This document shows positions 1 to 5,598 of a stretch of DNA of 7,649 bases, in pieces; positions within the stretch are counted from its first letter, which is position 1, and each line of letters begins with the position of its first letter. The translations under genes and the position numbers were made by a program. The DNA lies in NCBI GenBank assembly GCA_934661005.1, contig CAKUIK010000062.1, positions 1-7,649 of the forward strand, given 5' to 3'. The DNA comes from an uncultured Slackia sp. Lineage in GTDB: Bacteria; Actinomycetota; Coriobacteriia; Coriobacteriales; Eggerthellaceae. Below the pieces are notes generated by a model. The model did not search any database. It saw nothing but the letters and a program-made list of their open reading frames with translations, and was not told the DNA's origin.

Positions 1-44
1 TGCTGTCAATAGCTTTGCGCACTTTTGGCTAGCCGCCAGTACGG

Positions 45-243
45 CTACCCCTTGAGCAGAGACGCGTCCAGGTGTCGGCGTGGGCTCCATTCGCTATCGG
101 CGACGTATTTCAGGAGCAACGCCATATTCATAGCGCCGAACGATTCAAGCGAAACGTCATATTCCAAATGCAAGCCGGCAAGGGCAAGCGCTGCTTGATT
201 CAGAACTTGCCCACGACAGAAGCGCGCGCGACTTGATTCAAGG
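45..243 (-). pseudogene. Possible C-terminal remnant of an unknown gene
   Basis: On the minus strand a frame ending in TAG at 45-47 is open back to about 243. Its last roughly 48 codons have protein-like composition: a mixed hydrophobic/acidic stretch reading LALAGLHLEYDVSLESFGAM, then a leucine-rich segment and a tail with WSPRRHLDASLLKG. No ATG with a ribosome binding site precedes it; the only upstream starts would be GTT/CTG/TTG-type codons, and the frame is closed by a TGA inside the 38-bp repeats. I read it as the 3' end of a gene whose 5' part was overwritten by repeat growth, or as chance. The family is not recognised. Confidence 0.25.
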
Positions 244-345
244 TTGAATCACAGCGGGAGCGCGCACAGCTTGATTCGGAGTTTGATCGCAACGGGAGCG
301 TGCGCGGCTTGATTCAGGATTGGCTCGCGGCAGAAATCGCGACGA
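194..345. repeat. Four 38-bp imperfect tandem repeats
   Basis: The 9-mer CTTGATTCA (one copy CTTGATTCG) starts at 194, 232, 270 and 308, an exact 38-bp period over four units. Each unit continues with a less conserved GC-rich part ending in runs such as GGGAGCGCGCAC. The unit length is not a multiple of three and frames break within it, so it is not a coding repeat. The second unit contains a near-palindrome TGATTCAA-GG-TTGAATCA (234-251). Function is unknown. Confidence 0.8.
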
Positions 346-570
346 TTAGGTAGCATTGCAAACTTTTCGCGCTTCCGTGGCAAAAAGCGCCACGATTAGG
401 CAACCGTGAGGCAAAGGGGAAGCAAAATTCGAGCAGAAATCCCCATTGGAACGCAGGATCGCTGTCGCGCATTTTGAAAGCATTTCATGAATGCCCAGGT
501 CAGAAGCTTTTCTCTATTTTGGCCGCAAGAAACAGACCAGGGAGTCGAACTGCAATCGTGCCTAATCGTC
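341..570. repeat. Three dispersed copies of a GACGATTAGG motif
   Basis: GACGATTAGG occurs at 341-350, as CACGATTAGG at 391-400, and inverted as CCTAATCGTC at 561-570. Similarity extends past the core: the 391 copy and the inverted copy share a preceding CAAAAA-GC tract and the extension GGCA. The 341 copy and the inverted copy match at 17 of 20 positions over the core plus a trailing ATTGCA. This fits remnants of a small dispersed element present in both orientations. Confidence 0.55.
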
Positions 571-697
571 AGCTTTTTTGTCACAGAAAGCCGCTGCCAC
601 ATTCAGCATATGAAGCGAGCACATACCGAGCGGGCTTCGTCTCGCAAGGAATTGATTGTCGGCGTCCGCTTTCTGCGAGGTGTTGGCGGCACTCCGC

Positions 698-950
698 GAA
701 AGCCCGTAGGGACGCCTGCAGAAGGCCCTATGGAAGTCCCTATGGAAGCCTCCGAAGAAGGCCCTATAGAAACCCCTGCAGAAGTCTTGCCGAAGTCTCC
801 GCAGGAATCCTTTGCCGAAACGCTCGACAAAAGCCCATCAAGAAGTCCTTGGCAGAAGCCCAGCCAGAAGCCCGGCCATAAGTTCTTGGCAGAAACCCAG
901 CCAGAAACCCTTGGCACAAGCCTCGGCAAAAGAGGTCGGCAGAAAACACC
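698..950. repeat. Degenerate 12-13-bp minisatellite
   Basis: About nineteen consecutive units of 12-13 bp follow a loose consensus GAAGYCCYTKGCA, for example GAAGGCCCTATG, GAAGTCCCTATG, GAAACCCCTGCA, GAAGCCCAGCCA and GAAACCCAGCCA. A longer duplication sits inside it: a 25-bp block at 849-873 recurs at 886-910 with two mismatches. Single-base length changes between units shift the reading frame, and more than one frame is open through it. The E-x-P-like peptide it would encode is better explained as a by-product of the DNA repeat. Confidence 0.65.
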
Positions 951-952
951 AC

Positions 953-1155
953 AATGGGGCCTCATTGCAGATTATCGAGCCTGAATTGGCAGGAAACGGC
1001 ACTATGGGGCCCGCAATGACAGAGTCTAGAATCCCAATGTAAGCACAGCAATGCGGTTCGCAATCGATGTTTTCACAAAACCCCAGATGAGAGAGGTTTA
1101 CTAAATTCGAGATGAACGGAAAGCCCCGAATCTCCGCCTGCAATGAGGCCCCATT
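953..1155. repeat. 18-bp perfect inverted repeat
   Basis: AATGGGGCCTCATTGCAG at 953-970 is matched by its exact reverse complement at 1138-1155, arms 167 bp apart. A partial third relative, ATGGGGCCCGCAATGAC, lies at 1004-1020. The arms could be ends of a tiny non-autonomous element, although the DNA between them shows no gene and no target duplication was identified. Confidence 0.6.
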
Positions 1156-1167
1156 CTCGCCTTTTCT

Positions 1168-1257
1168 GACACACAGCTGCACCAGTTCGACACACAGCCA
1201 CGCCAATCCGACACGCCAGCCTAGCGCCAATCCGACGTAGCGCCATACTGCTAGTTC
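1168..1257. repeat. Four short tandem units of 21-24 bp
   Basis: Four consecutive units each begin GAC and end in CAATCC or AGTTC. They run 1168-1188 (21 bp), 1189-1209 (21 bp), 1210-1233 (24 bp) and 1234-1257 (24 bp). Shared words are GACACACAGC/GACACGCCAGC and GCGCCAATCC. The repeat is degenerate and stops at the end of the aminotransferase pseudogene. Confidence 0.5.
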
Positions 1258-1261
1258 GGCA

Positions 1262-1767
1262 TGGAAAATTTGCATGTAAGGCTATCGCATCGGTCCAGCG
1301 CTACGCTAACGCAGCCGCCGGAAGCACCGATAGCAAAAGCGCCAACTACGGCAACGAAGCATCGGCGCAGATCGGTGCATAAACATGGCGGCATGATGGA
1401 GGCACCGATCGCATCGATACCGACGGTACGATCCGACGACATCCAGACCGATTTCCTTCAAGCGCGCGAGCACGTAGTCGCGGCGGCCGCGATACGCTTC
1501 ACGCGCCGAAGCAACGTATTCTTTCAACACCTGAATCGCGGCGCGTTGCACAAACGAAGGAACCGACGACACCATATGCTGGTGCATTTTTGCGATTTGC
1601 GCTGAAATCGGGCATCGGCAGCAACCCAGCCAAGACGTCAGCCGCACCGCGGCAGCATCATCGACATTCGTCACCAGCTATCGCCCACCGGCAATCGACC
1701 CTAACAACCGCCCATTACAGTCTGAGATAAGCCACCGATGAACTTCGGTGGCGAGCATTCGGCGCAT
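1262..1767 (-). pseudogene. Decayed class I/II (PLP-dependent) aminotransferase
   Basis: Minus-strand fragments in different frames line up, in order, with the C-terminal half of a fold-type I aminotransferase. First comes ATEVHRWLISD, resembling the segment ending in the cofactor-binding Asp. Next is LVTN near the position before the PLP lysine, then RLGWVAADAR (1608-1637), preceded by a TGA at 1638-1640 where the conserved Trp of the TGWRLG motif belongs. AQIAKMHQHMVSSVPSFVQ follows, then a Y..RRD..L..LKEIGLDVV stretch, and finally a frame-shifted VAVVGAFAIGASG matching the late VVPG-AFG region. Several frameshifts and stops, and the missing N-terminal half with its start, rule out a working enzyme. 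The subfamily cannot be named. It lies downstream of tgt on the same strand, but nothing ties it to queuosine synthesis. The order of matched motifs makes chance unlikely. Confidence 0.6.
1731..1752. repeat. 8-bp perfect hairpin downstream of tgt
   Basis: GCCACCGA (1731-1738) and TCGGTGGC (1745-1752) form a perfect 8-bp stem with loop TGAACT. It lies about 110 bp past the tgt stop on the minus strand, without a convincing T-run after it in that direction, so a terminator role for the tgt transcript is only possible. It also falls inside the aminotransferase pseudogene. No stronger terminator was found just after tgt. Confidence 0.35.
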
Positions 1768-1859
1768 TGCCTACGATACGGGCAAGCCCAGAGGGGCCGC
1801 CGATCGGGCGCCTCCCTCCTAAAGCCACCTTAGCAATCGCGCCCCTTGGCGGTCGCCTC

Positions 1860-3008
1860 TTAGTAGTCGTTCGCGGCGGGGCTGTTCATCCAGTCTTGGT
1901 AGAACGTCTCGTATTCGCCGGCGAGCACGGCCTCGCGCGCCTTGCCCATGAGGTCGATCAGGAAGTGCAGGTTGTGAATCGACAGCAGAATGCCGCCGAG
2001 CATTTCGCCCTGTTTCACCAGGTGACGAAGGTATGCGCGCGTGTAGTGCGTGCACGTGGGGCAACTGCACTCTGGGTCGAGCGGCGTGAAGTCTTCCTTG
2101 TATTTCGCGTTGCGCATGTTCATGCGCCCGGTGTGCGAAAACGCGGTGCCCATGCGTGCCGTGCGCGTAGGCAGCACGCAGTCGAACATGTCCACGCCCT
2201 CGCGCACCGCGCGCACGAGCGTCGTGGGATTGCCGACGCCCATCAGATAACGCGGGCGATTGTCGGGCAGCGCTTGGCACACGTCGCCGAGCGTCTCGAA
2301 CATCACATCGTGCGGCTCGCCCACCGAATAGCCACCAATGCCGAAGCCCTGGAAGCCCTTGTGGCCCGCCGCGCGGCTCGCGGCATCAATCTCGATGAGG
2401 CGCTTCGCGCTCTCAAGGCGCAGGTCGCGATGCATGCCGCCCTGCACGATGGCGAAAAGCGCCTGATCCTCGCGGGTGTGCGCGGCGCAACAACGCTCGG
2501 CCCATTCCCACGACAGCTTCGTGGACGCTGCCACGGCCTCTTTCGGCGACGGATAGCCAATGCACTGGTCGAGCTGCATCACGATGTCGGCGCCGATGCG
2601 CTGCTGAATGTCCATGTTGCTCTCGGGCGTCCAACGATGCTTGCTGCCGTCATAATCGCGCGCGTGGAACGTGACGCCGTCGGGGTCGGTTTTCATCATG
2701 TGGTCGAGGCTGAACAGCTGAAACCCGCCCGAGTCGGTGAGCATGGGGCCATCGTAGTTCATAAATTTTTGCACGCCGCCGGCCTTCTCGATAATGTCGA
2801 CGCCCGGGCGCATGTACAGGTGATACGTGTTCGCGAGCACCACCTGGCTGTTGAGCTCGCGCAGCTGCGGCGTGGTGACGCCTTTCACCGTTGCATGCGT
2901 GCCAACGGGCATGAACATGGGCGTATGTACTGTTCCATGCGCGGTTTCAAACGTAAGCGCGCGTGCGTTTCCGCAGGTCGCGTCGATATTCACATCAAAA
3001 AGGGCCAT
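1860..3008 (-). CDS. tgt: tRNA-guanine transglycosylase (queuine/preQ1 tRNA-ribosyltransferase)
   Basis: Full-length bacterial Tgt of 382 residues, the usual length. The enzyme swaps guanine-34 of tRNAs with GUN anticodons (Asp, Asn, His, Tyr) for preQ1, entering the queuosine pathway in the cytoplasm. Visible motifs are LTDSGGFQLFS with the general-base Asp at 92, the pocket motif GIGGYSVGE (223-231), and FDCVLPTR with the nucleophilic Asp at 276. The zinc site is C314-x-C316-x2-C319 plus H345, with the canonical 26-residue spacing. The ATG is supported by AAAGGA upstream on the minus strand with good spacing. It is the last gene of a minus-strand cluster with queA and queH, separated from queA by 400 bp. 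Whether it prefers preQ1 or salvaged queuine cannot be settled by reading; neighbouring queA and queH argue for preQ1. Confidence 0.97.
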   Translation of the reverse strand: MALFDVNIDATCGNARALTFETAHGTVHTPMFMPVGTHATVKGVTTPQLRELNSQVVLANTYHLYMRPGVDIIEKAGGVQKFMNYDGPMLTDSGGFQLFSLDHMMKTDPDGVTFHARDYDGSKHRWTPESNMDIQQRIGADIVMQLDQCIGYPSPKEAVAASTKLSWEWAERCCAAHTREDQALFAIVQGGMHRDLRLESAKRLIEIDAASRAAGHKGFQGFGIGGYSVGEPHDVMFETLGDVCQALPDNRPRYLMGVGNPTTLVRAVREGVDMFDCVLPTRTARMGTAFSHTGRMNMRNAKYKEDFTPLDPECSCPTCTHYTRAYLRHLVKQGEMLGGILLSIHNLHFLIDLMGKAREAVLAGEYETFYQDWMNSPAANDY

Positions 3009-3026
3009 GAGGTTCCTTTCGAGATT

Positions 3027-3302
3027 CTAAAGCAGGCGGTTCACTACGCTCCGGCGCACTTGTCTCACCGGGGTCGCACAGAAGGAGGCTTCCATACTCA
3101 AACAGTCCTGGGCTTGCACGAACAACACATTATGCGCTTGCCGGCTCGGGCGAAACTGCACCAGGGCCCTCCCCTTCCGCGCAATTCCGGCTCTTCCCTG
3201 CATCGCCGATGCCCAAGCGACAAGCTGGGGCACGTTTCGACAACCCGCTCGAACCCACGCCACCGGACCAGGCGACCATGCAAGATAGGCTCCAATGCGC
3301 AT
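3027..3302 (-). CDS. Small uncertain ORF in front of tgt
   Basis: A 91-codon minus-strand frame starts at ATG 3302 with GGAGG (3310-3314) seven bases upstream, an excellent Shine-Dalgarno. It stops 18 bp before the tgt ATG, so it would sit naturally between queA and tgt in the transcript. The predicted product is Arg/Ala/Val-rich with several tryptophans and cysteines, starts MRIGAYLAWSPGP, and shows no domain, signal peptide or clear membrane helix I can recognise. High GC makes chance ORFs of this size common, so the case rests only on start signal and position. It could also act as a leader that couples ribosomes to tgt. Confidence 0.25.
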   Translation of the reverse strand: MRIGAYLAWSPGPVAWVRAGCRNVPQLVAWASAMQGRAGIARKGRALVQFRPSRQAHNVLFVQAQDCLSMEASFCATPVRQVRRSVVNRLL

Positions 3303-3378
3303 CGCCGCACCTCCAGGTCCTTAGTACAGAGGCGGCAGGCCCAACGCCACGCCGTCAGAGTCCAGCGCAGCGTCGAGA

Positions 3379-3408
3379 GAATGCTTTTGCCGGCAGGCAA
3401 AAGCATTC
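3379..3408 (-). terminator. Perfect 13-bp hairpin at the queA stop codon
   Basis: GAATGCTTTTGCC (3379-3391) and its exact reverse complement GGCAAAAGCATTC (3396-3408) flank a 4-base loop, and the stem directly abuts the queA TAG (3409-3411). On the minus strand it would end the queA message, but no U-run follows it (next bases TCTCG), so it is not a textbook intrinsic terminator. It may instead protect the queA 3' end or weaken read-through into tgt. Confidence 0.5.
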
Positions 3409-4533
3409 CTAATGGATAAACATCGCGTCGCCGAAGCTGAGCAGGCGATAGTCGCTTTCGATCGCGTGCTTGTAGGCGGCCATAATATTCTCGCAGGTCG
3501 AAAACGCGCTCACGAGCATCATGAGCGTGGAGCGCGGCACGTGGAAGTTCGTGACCAGCGCGTCCACCACGCCGAACGTGTAGCCCGGCAGAATGTAGAG
3601 GCTCGTGGCCTCGCGGTTGCGGGCGCGCAGGCGGCCCAACTCGCGGTCGTAGGCGCTCTCGAGGCTGCGCACGCTCGTCGTGCCCACAGCGATCACGCGG
3701 TTGCCGCGCACATGGGCGGCATCGCACGCGTCGACGGTTTCCTGCGGAACCGTGTAGAACTCGGTGTGGATGGTGTGCTTCTCGGGGTCGTCTTCATCGA
3801 CGATGCGGAAGGTATCCAGGCCAACCTCGAGCTCCACGGTGTGCCATTCGATACCCTTGGCGCGCAGGCGCTCGATGAGCTCGGGCGTGAAATGCAGGCC
3901 CGCGGTGGGCGCCGCCGCCGAACTTTCGTGACGCGAGTACACCGTTTGATAGAGCTCCTCGTCGCCCGCGTAATGTTTGATGTAGGGCGGAAGCGGCGTG
4001 TGGCCCACGGCGTGCAGGGCCTCGTCAAGCGAAGAGCGCGTAGTGGTCAGGCGCGCGATGCGCTCGCCACGGCCCGAGTCGGCGCCCCAGTCGACGATTT
4101 CGGCGGAAAGGGCCACGTTGCCTTCGGCATCGTAGAAGTCGACAATGGCGCCGCCGCCCGGCTTCAGACGCTTGCCCGGGCGAACGAGCACTTCCCAAAT
4201 GGCCTGCTGGTTACTGCCGAGCGCGCCGTCGGGGCCTTCGGCCGCCACATAAGCGTCGGCCGCCGCGCCCATGCGCTGGCGCAGCAGGAACACTTCGGCC
4301 TGCCCACCCGTGCCGCGCTTGGCGCCCAAAAGGCGCGCAGGCATGACGCGCGTTTCATTGGCTACGAGCACGTCGCCCGGCTCGAGGTATTCAATGATGT
4401 CGCGGAAGATGCGGTCTTCGAGCTCGCCCGTTTCGCGATTCATCACGAGCATCTTGCACGCATCGCGCACCGCCGCAGGCTCCTGGGCGATGCAACGCTC
4501 AGGAAGGTCGTAATCGAAATCGTCAGTTTTCAT
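3409..4533 (-). CDS. queA: S-adenosylmethionine:tRNA ribosyltransferase-isomerase
   Basis: QueA transfers and isomerises the ribosyl part of SAM onto preQ1-34 in tRNA to make epoxyqueuosine. The 374-residue product is complete and slightly longer than typical (about 340-360); the extra length appears to be a loop near residues 88-110 rich in Ala/Gly. Family motifs occur in order: FDYDLPERCIAQ (6-17), ANETRVMPARLLG (58-70), EVFLLR (80-85), AAPTAGLHFT (207-216), AVGTTSVRSLES (282-293), ILPGYTFGVVDALVTNFHVP (314-333), LVSAFS (340-345) and SFGDAMFIH at the C-terminus. It follows queH on the minus strand after a 158-bp structured spacer. The start is ATG at 4533, but only a weak ribosome binding site is visible (GGAATAAAG), and its GGA lies inside a hairpin stem, so translation may be structure-dependent. 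Confidence 0.97.
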   Translation of the reverse strand: MKTDDFDYDLPERCIAQEPAAVRDACKMLVMNRETGELEDRIFRDIIEYLEPGDVLVANETRVMPARLLGAKRGTGGQAEVFLLRQRMGAAADAYVAAEGPDGALGSNQQAIWEVLVRPGKRLKPGGGAIVDFYDAEGNVALSAEIVDWGADSGRGERIARLTTTRSSLDEALHAVGHTPLPPYIKHYAGDEELYQTVYSRHESSAAAPTAGLHFTPELIERLRAKGIEWHTVELEVGLDTFRIVDEDDPEKHTIHTEFYTVPQETVDACDAAHVRGNRVIAVGTTSVRSLESAYDRELGRLRARNREATSLYILPGYTFGVVDALVTNFHVPRSTLMMLVSAFSTCENIMAAYKHAIESDYRLLSFGDAMFIH

Positions 4534-4538
4534 TCTTT

Positions 4539-4566
4539 ATTCCACCGTTCTAACGAACGGCGGAAT
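4539..4566 (-). promoter_or_regulatory. Hairpin immediately upstream of the queA start
   Basis: Minus-strand RNA can pair ATTCCGCCGTTC with GAACGGTGGAAT across a GTTA loop: 11 pairs with one mismatch (plus-strand arms 4539-4550 and 4555-4566). The stem ends only five bases before the queA ATG and covers the GGA of its weak ribosome binding site. This could lower or regulate queA translation, or couple it to ribosomes arriving from queH. The pairing is seen; the regulatory role is inference. Confidence 0.5.
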
Positions 4567-4701
4567 AGCTCGACGCTGCGCGGACGCTTGGCGGCCGACT
4601 TGTCCCTCATTCGTCGCTCGCGTACCGAAGTACGCTTCGCTTCTCTTTCGGGCCAATTCGCCTCGCCAATCGTCCGCTCGCTGACTTTGGGCTATTCCGC
4701 C
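4559..4701 (-). repeat. Structured element between queH and queA
   Basis: GGCGGAATAGC at 4559-4569 is exactly inverted as GCTATTCCGCC at 4691-4701, an 11-bp pair that encloses the whole spacer and includes the queH stop codon in one arm. In the middle, GCGTAC-CGAA-GTACGC (4620-4635) reads on the minus strand as a 6-bp stem with a C(UUCG)G tetraloop, an exceptionally stable RNA fold. The 5' half of the queA-proximal hairpin overlaps one arm, so two alternative pairings exist. It may be a dispersed intergenic element or a processing/regulatory structure of the que message. Confidence 0.5.
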
Positions 4702-5450
4702 TCGTTTCCTTTCTCGCCGCAAGCCGCGTCGTCGCGATGCGCTTGCCTGTATGCTTTAAGTGCCGCGCGCTGAGCGGCGCGTTTGTTGGCGTATGCCTGC
4801 TTTTCGGCGCGCTTCTTTTGGCGGGCGGCTTCGGCGGCCGCACGCGCGGGAGCCTCGGCGGCTTCCTTGGCGGCCTTCGCGGCAGCGCGCTCGGCCTTGC
4901 GGGCCTCGCGTTCCTCCGCGGCTTCTATCTTGGAAAACACGCAACCGCAGTAGTTCTGGCGATACATGCCCATGGCCTTGCTGCGTCGCGTGGCCTCGGG
5001 GTACTGCTCGCGATAATCGCGGAACACCGCCGCCAGGCCGCAAGGCTCGCACGCGCGCTCGAGCTCCTCGCGGATGGTTTCCGTATATTGATAGGGGCTC
5101 ACCGTAAGCGTGGTGGCCACGCCGTCGAAACCGTTAGCCGCAGCATACGCGCACGCCTCTTCCAGGCGAAGGCGATAGCACGCGCGGCAGCGGTCGGGGC
5201 GCTGGTCGGGATCGGTACCGAACACACCGGCAGCGCGCGACCACGCCTGCGGGTCGTAGACGCCCTCGATTACCTCGAGACCCTGATCACGCGCGAAATC
5301 GAGCAGCACATCGCGGCGGTGCTCGTATTCCTCGGCCGGGTGGATGTTCGAATTCATATAGGCGATCGCGATGTCATGCCCCTCTTCAAGCAAAAGCCGC
5401 AAGGGCTCAAGCGTGCACGGGCAGCAGCACGCGTGCAAAAGCAACTTCAA
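4692..5450 (-). CDS. queH: Epoxyqueuosine reductase QueH (cobalamin-independent)
   Basis: QueH performs the last step, reducing epoxyqueuosine in tRNA to queuosine, and replaces the cobalamin-dependent QueG. The metal-binding cysteines are all visible, numbering from the proposed start: LLHACCCPC (Cys 8, 9, 10, 12), CRAC (88, 91), CEPC (134, 137) and NYCGCVFS (168, 170). I place the start at TTG 5450 because GGAGG (5458-5462) lies seven bases upstream and the protein then begins like family members with a short lead into LLHxCC. A GTG at 5468 or ATG at 5465 in the same frame would add 5-6 residues but lacks a ribosome binding site. Residues from about 176 on form an Ala/Lys/Glu/Arg-rich, probably helical tail of some 75 residues not needed for the core fold. 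It heads the minus-strand que cluster and is divergent from the HAD gene. Confidence 0.93.
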   Translation of the reverse strand: MKLLLHACCCPCTLEPLRLLLEEGHDIAIAYMNSNIHPAEEYEHRRDVLLDFARDQGLEVIEGVYDPQAWSRAAGVFGTDPDQRPDRCRACYRLRLEEACAYAAANGFDGVATTLTVSPYQYTETIREELERACEPCGLAAVFRDYREQYPEATRRSKAMGMYRQNYCGCVFSKIEAAEEREARKAERAAAKAAKEAAEAPARAAAEAARQKKRAEKQAYANKRAAQRAALKAYRQAHRDDAACGEKGNEAE

Positions 5451-5598
5451 AGGCGGCACCTCCATCACGGCCAGTCAACGAATTCGAGCGCACCCGCGCC
5501 CCTTTACCAAAACTTGTTTATACTACCATTTTGCATTCGCCGCCGCATGCGCTACAGCGCGCGGAGCGGCCCATTTCAAAGAGATTCGAGGATTTTCC
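5451..5598. promoter_or_regulatory. Divergent promoter region of queH and the HAD gene
   Basis: This 148-bp gap must drive transcription both ways. The AT-rich patch at 5502-5535 is the only promoter-like part. On the plus strand TATACT (5519-5524) is a five-of-six -10 match, about 75 bp before the HAD start, but no good -35 lies 16-18 bp upstream. On the minus strand the overlapping TAGTAT is a four-of-six match for queH. The overlap of both candidates would let one regulator or RNA polymerase affect both. No preQ1 riboswitch was recognised. Confidence 0.35.

Larger units (their letters stand above)
1..1260. other. Gene-poor, repeat-rich region
   Basis: No reading frame here has a convincing start, ribosome binding site or family resemblance. 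Several overlapping frames stay open between about 480 and 1040, but mainly because the underlying 12-13-bp repeat contains no stop codons; they are not supported as genes. The stretch is built from at least five small repeat families, listed separately, and adjoins an aminotransferase pseudogene. It therefore looks like decaying intergenic or accessory DNA rather than a coding region. Confidence 0.6.
3009..3408. other. 400-bp gap between queA and tgt
   Basis: This spacer is unusually long for a co-directional pathway cluster. It holds one weakly supported 91-codon ORF (listed separately), the perfect hairpin right after the queA stop, and the tgt ribosome binding site. I saw no convincing internal promoter and no tRNA fold. 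It may be decayed coding sequence, but no family was recognised in any frame. Confidence 0.5.

Noticed and set aside
603..965. 120-codon minus-strand frame over the minisatellite
   Set aside because: Same repeat-driven openness on the opposite strand, with low-complexity composition and no start signal.
487..984. 165-codon plus-strand frame with E-x-P-like repeats
   Set aside because: No ribosome binding site or family match. Several overlapping frames are open through the same minisatellite, and 13-bp units break the 4-residue periodicity, so it is explained by the DNA repeat.
3240..3280. T-loop-like GGTTCGAG on the minus strand suggesting a tRNA
   Set aside because: The flanking bases do not pair as a 5-bp T stem, and no acceptor or anticodon arm could be assembled.
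1767..3419. Very long plus-strand frame (about 550 codons) opposite tgt
   Set aside because: It is antisense to tgt, whose catalytic and zinc motifs are all present; the His/Arg/Ala-rich composition is typical of a GC-rich shadow.
4537..4722. 61-codon minus-strand frame over the queH-queA spacer
   Set aside because: It is better explained by the structured or dispersed spacer element; it overlaps the end of queH and no ribosome binding site was seen.
3412..4773. Long plus-strand frame opposite queA
   Set aside because: Antisense shadow of queA in GC-rich DNA; the minus strand carries every QueA motif.
5371..5598. In-frame N-terminal extension of the HAD protein
   Set aside because: The extension overlaps queH and the divergent promoter region and lacks a ribosome binding site; the ATG at 5599 has GAGG at proper spacing and begins directly before motif I.
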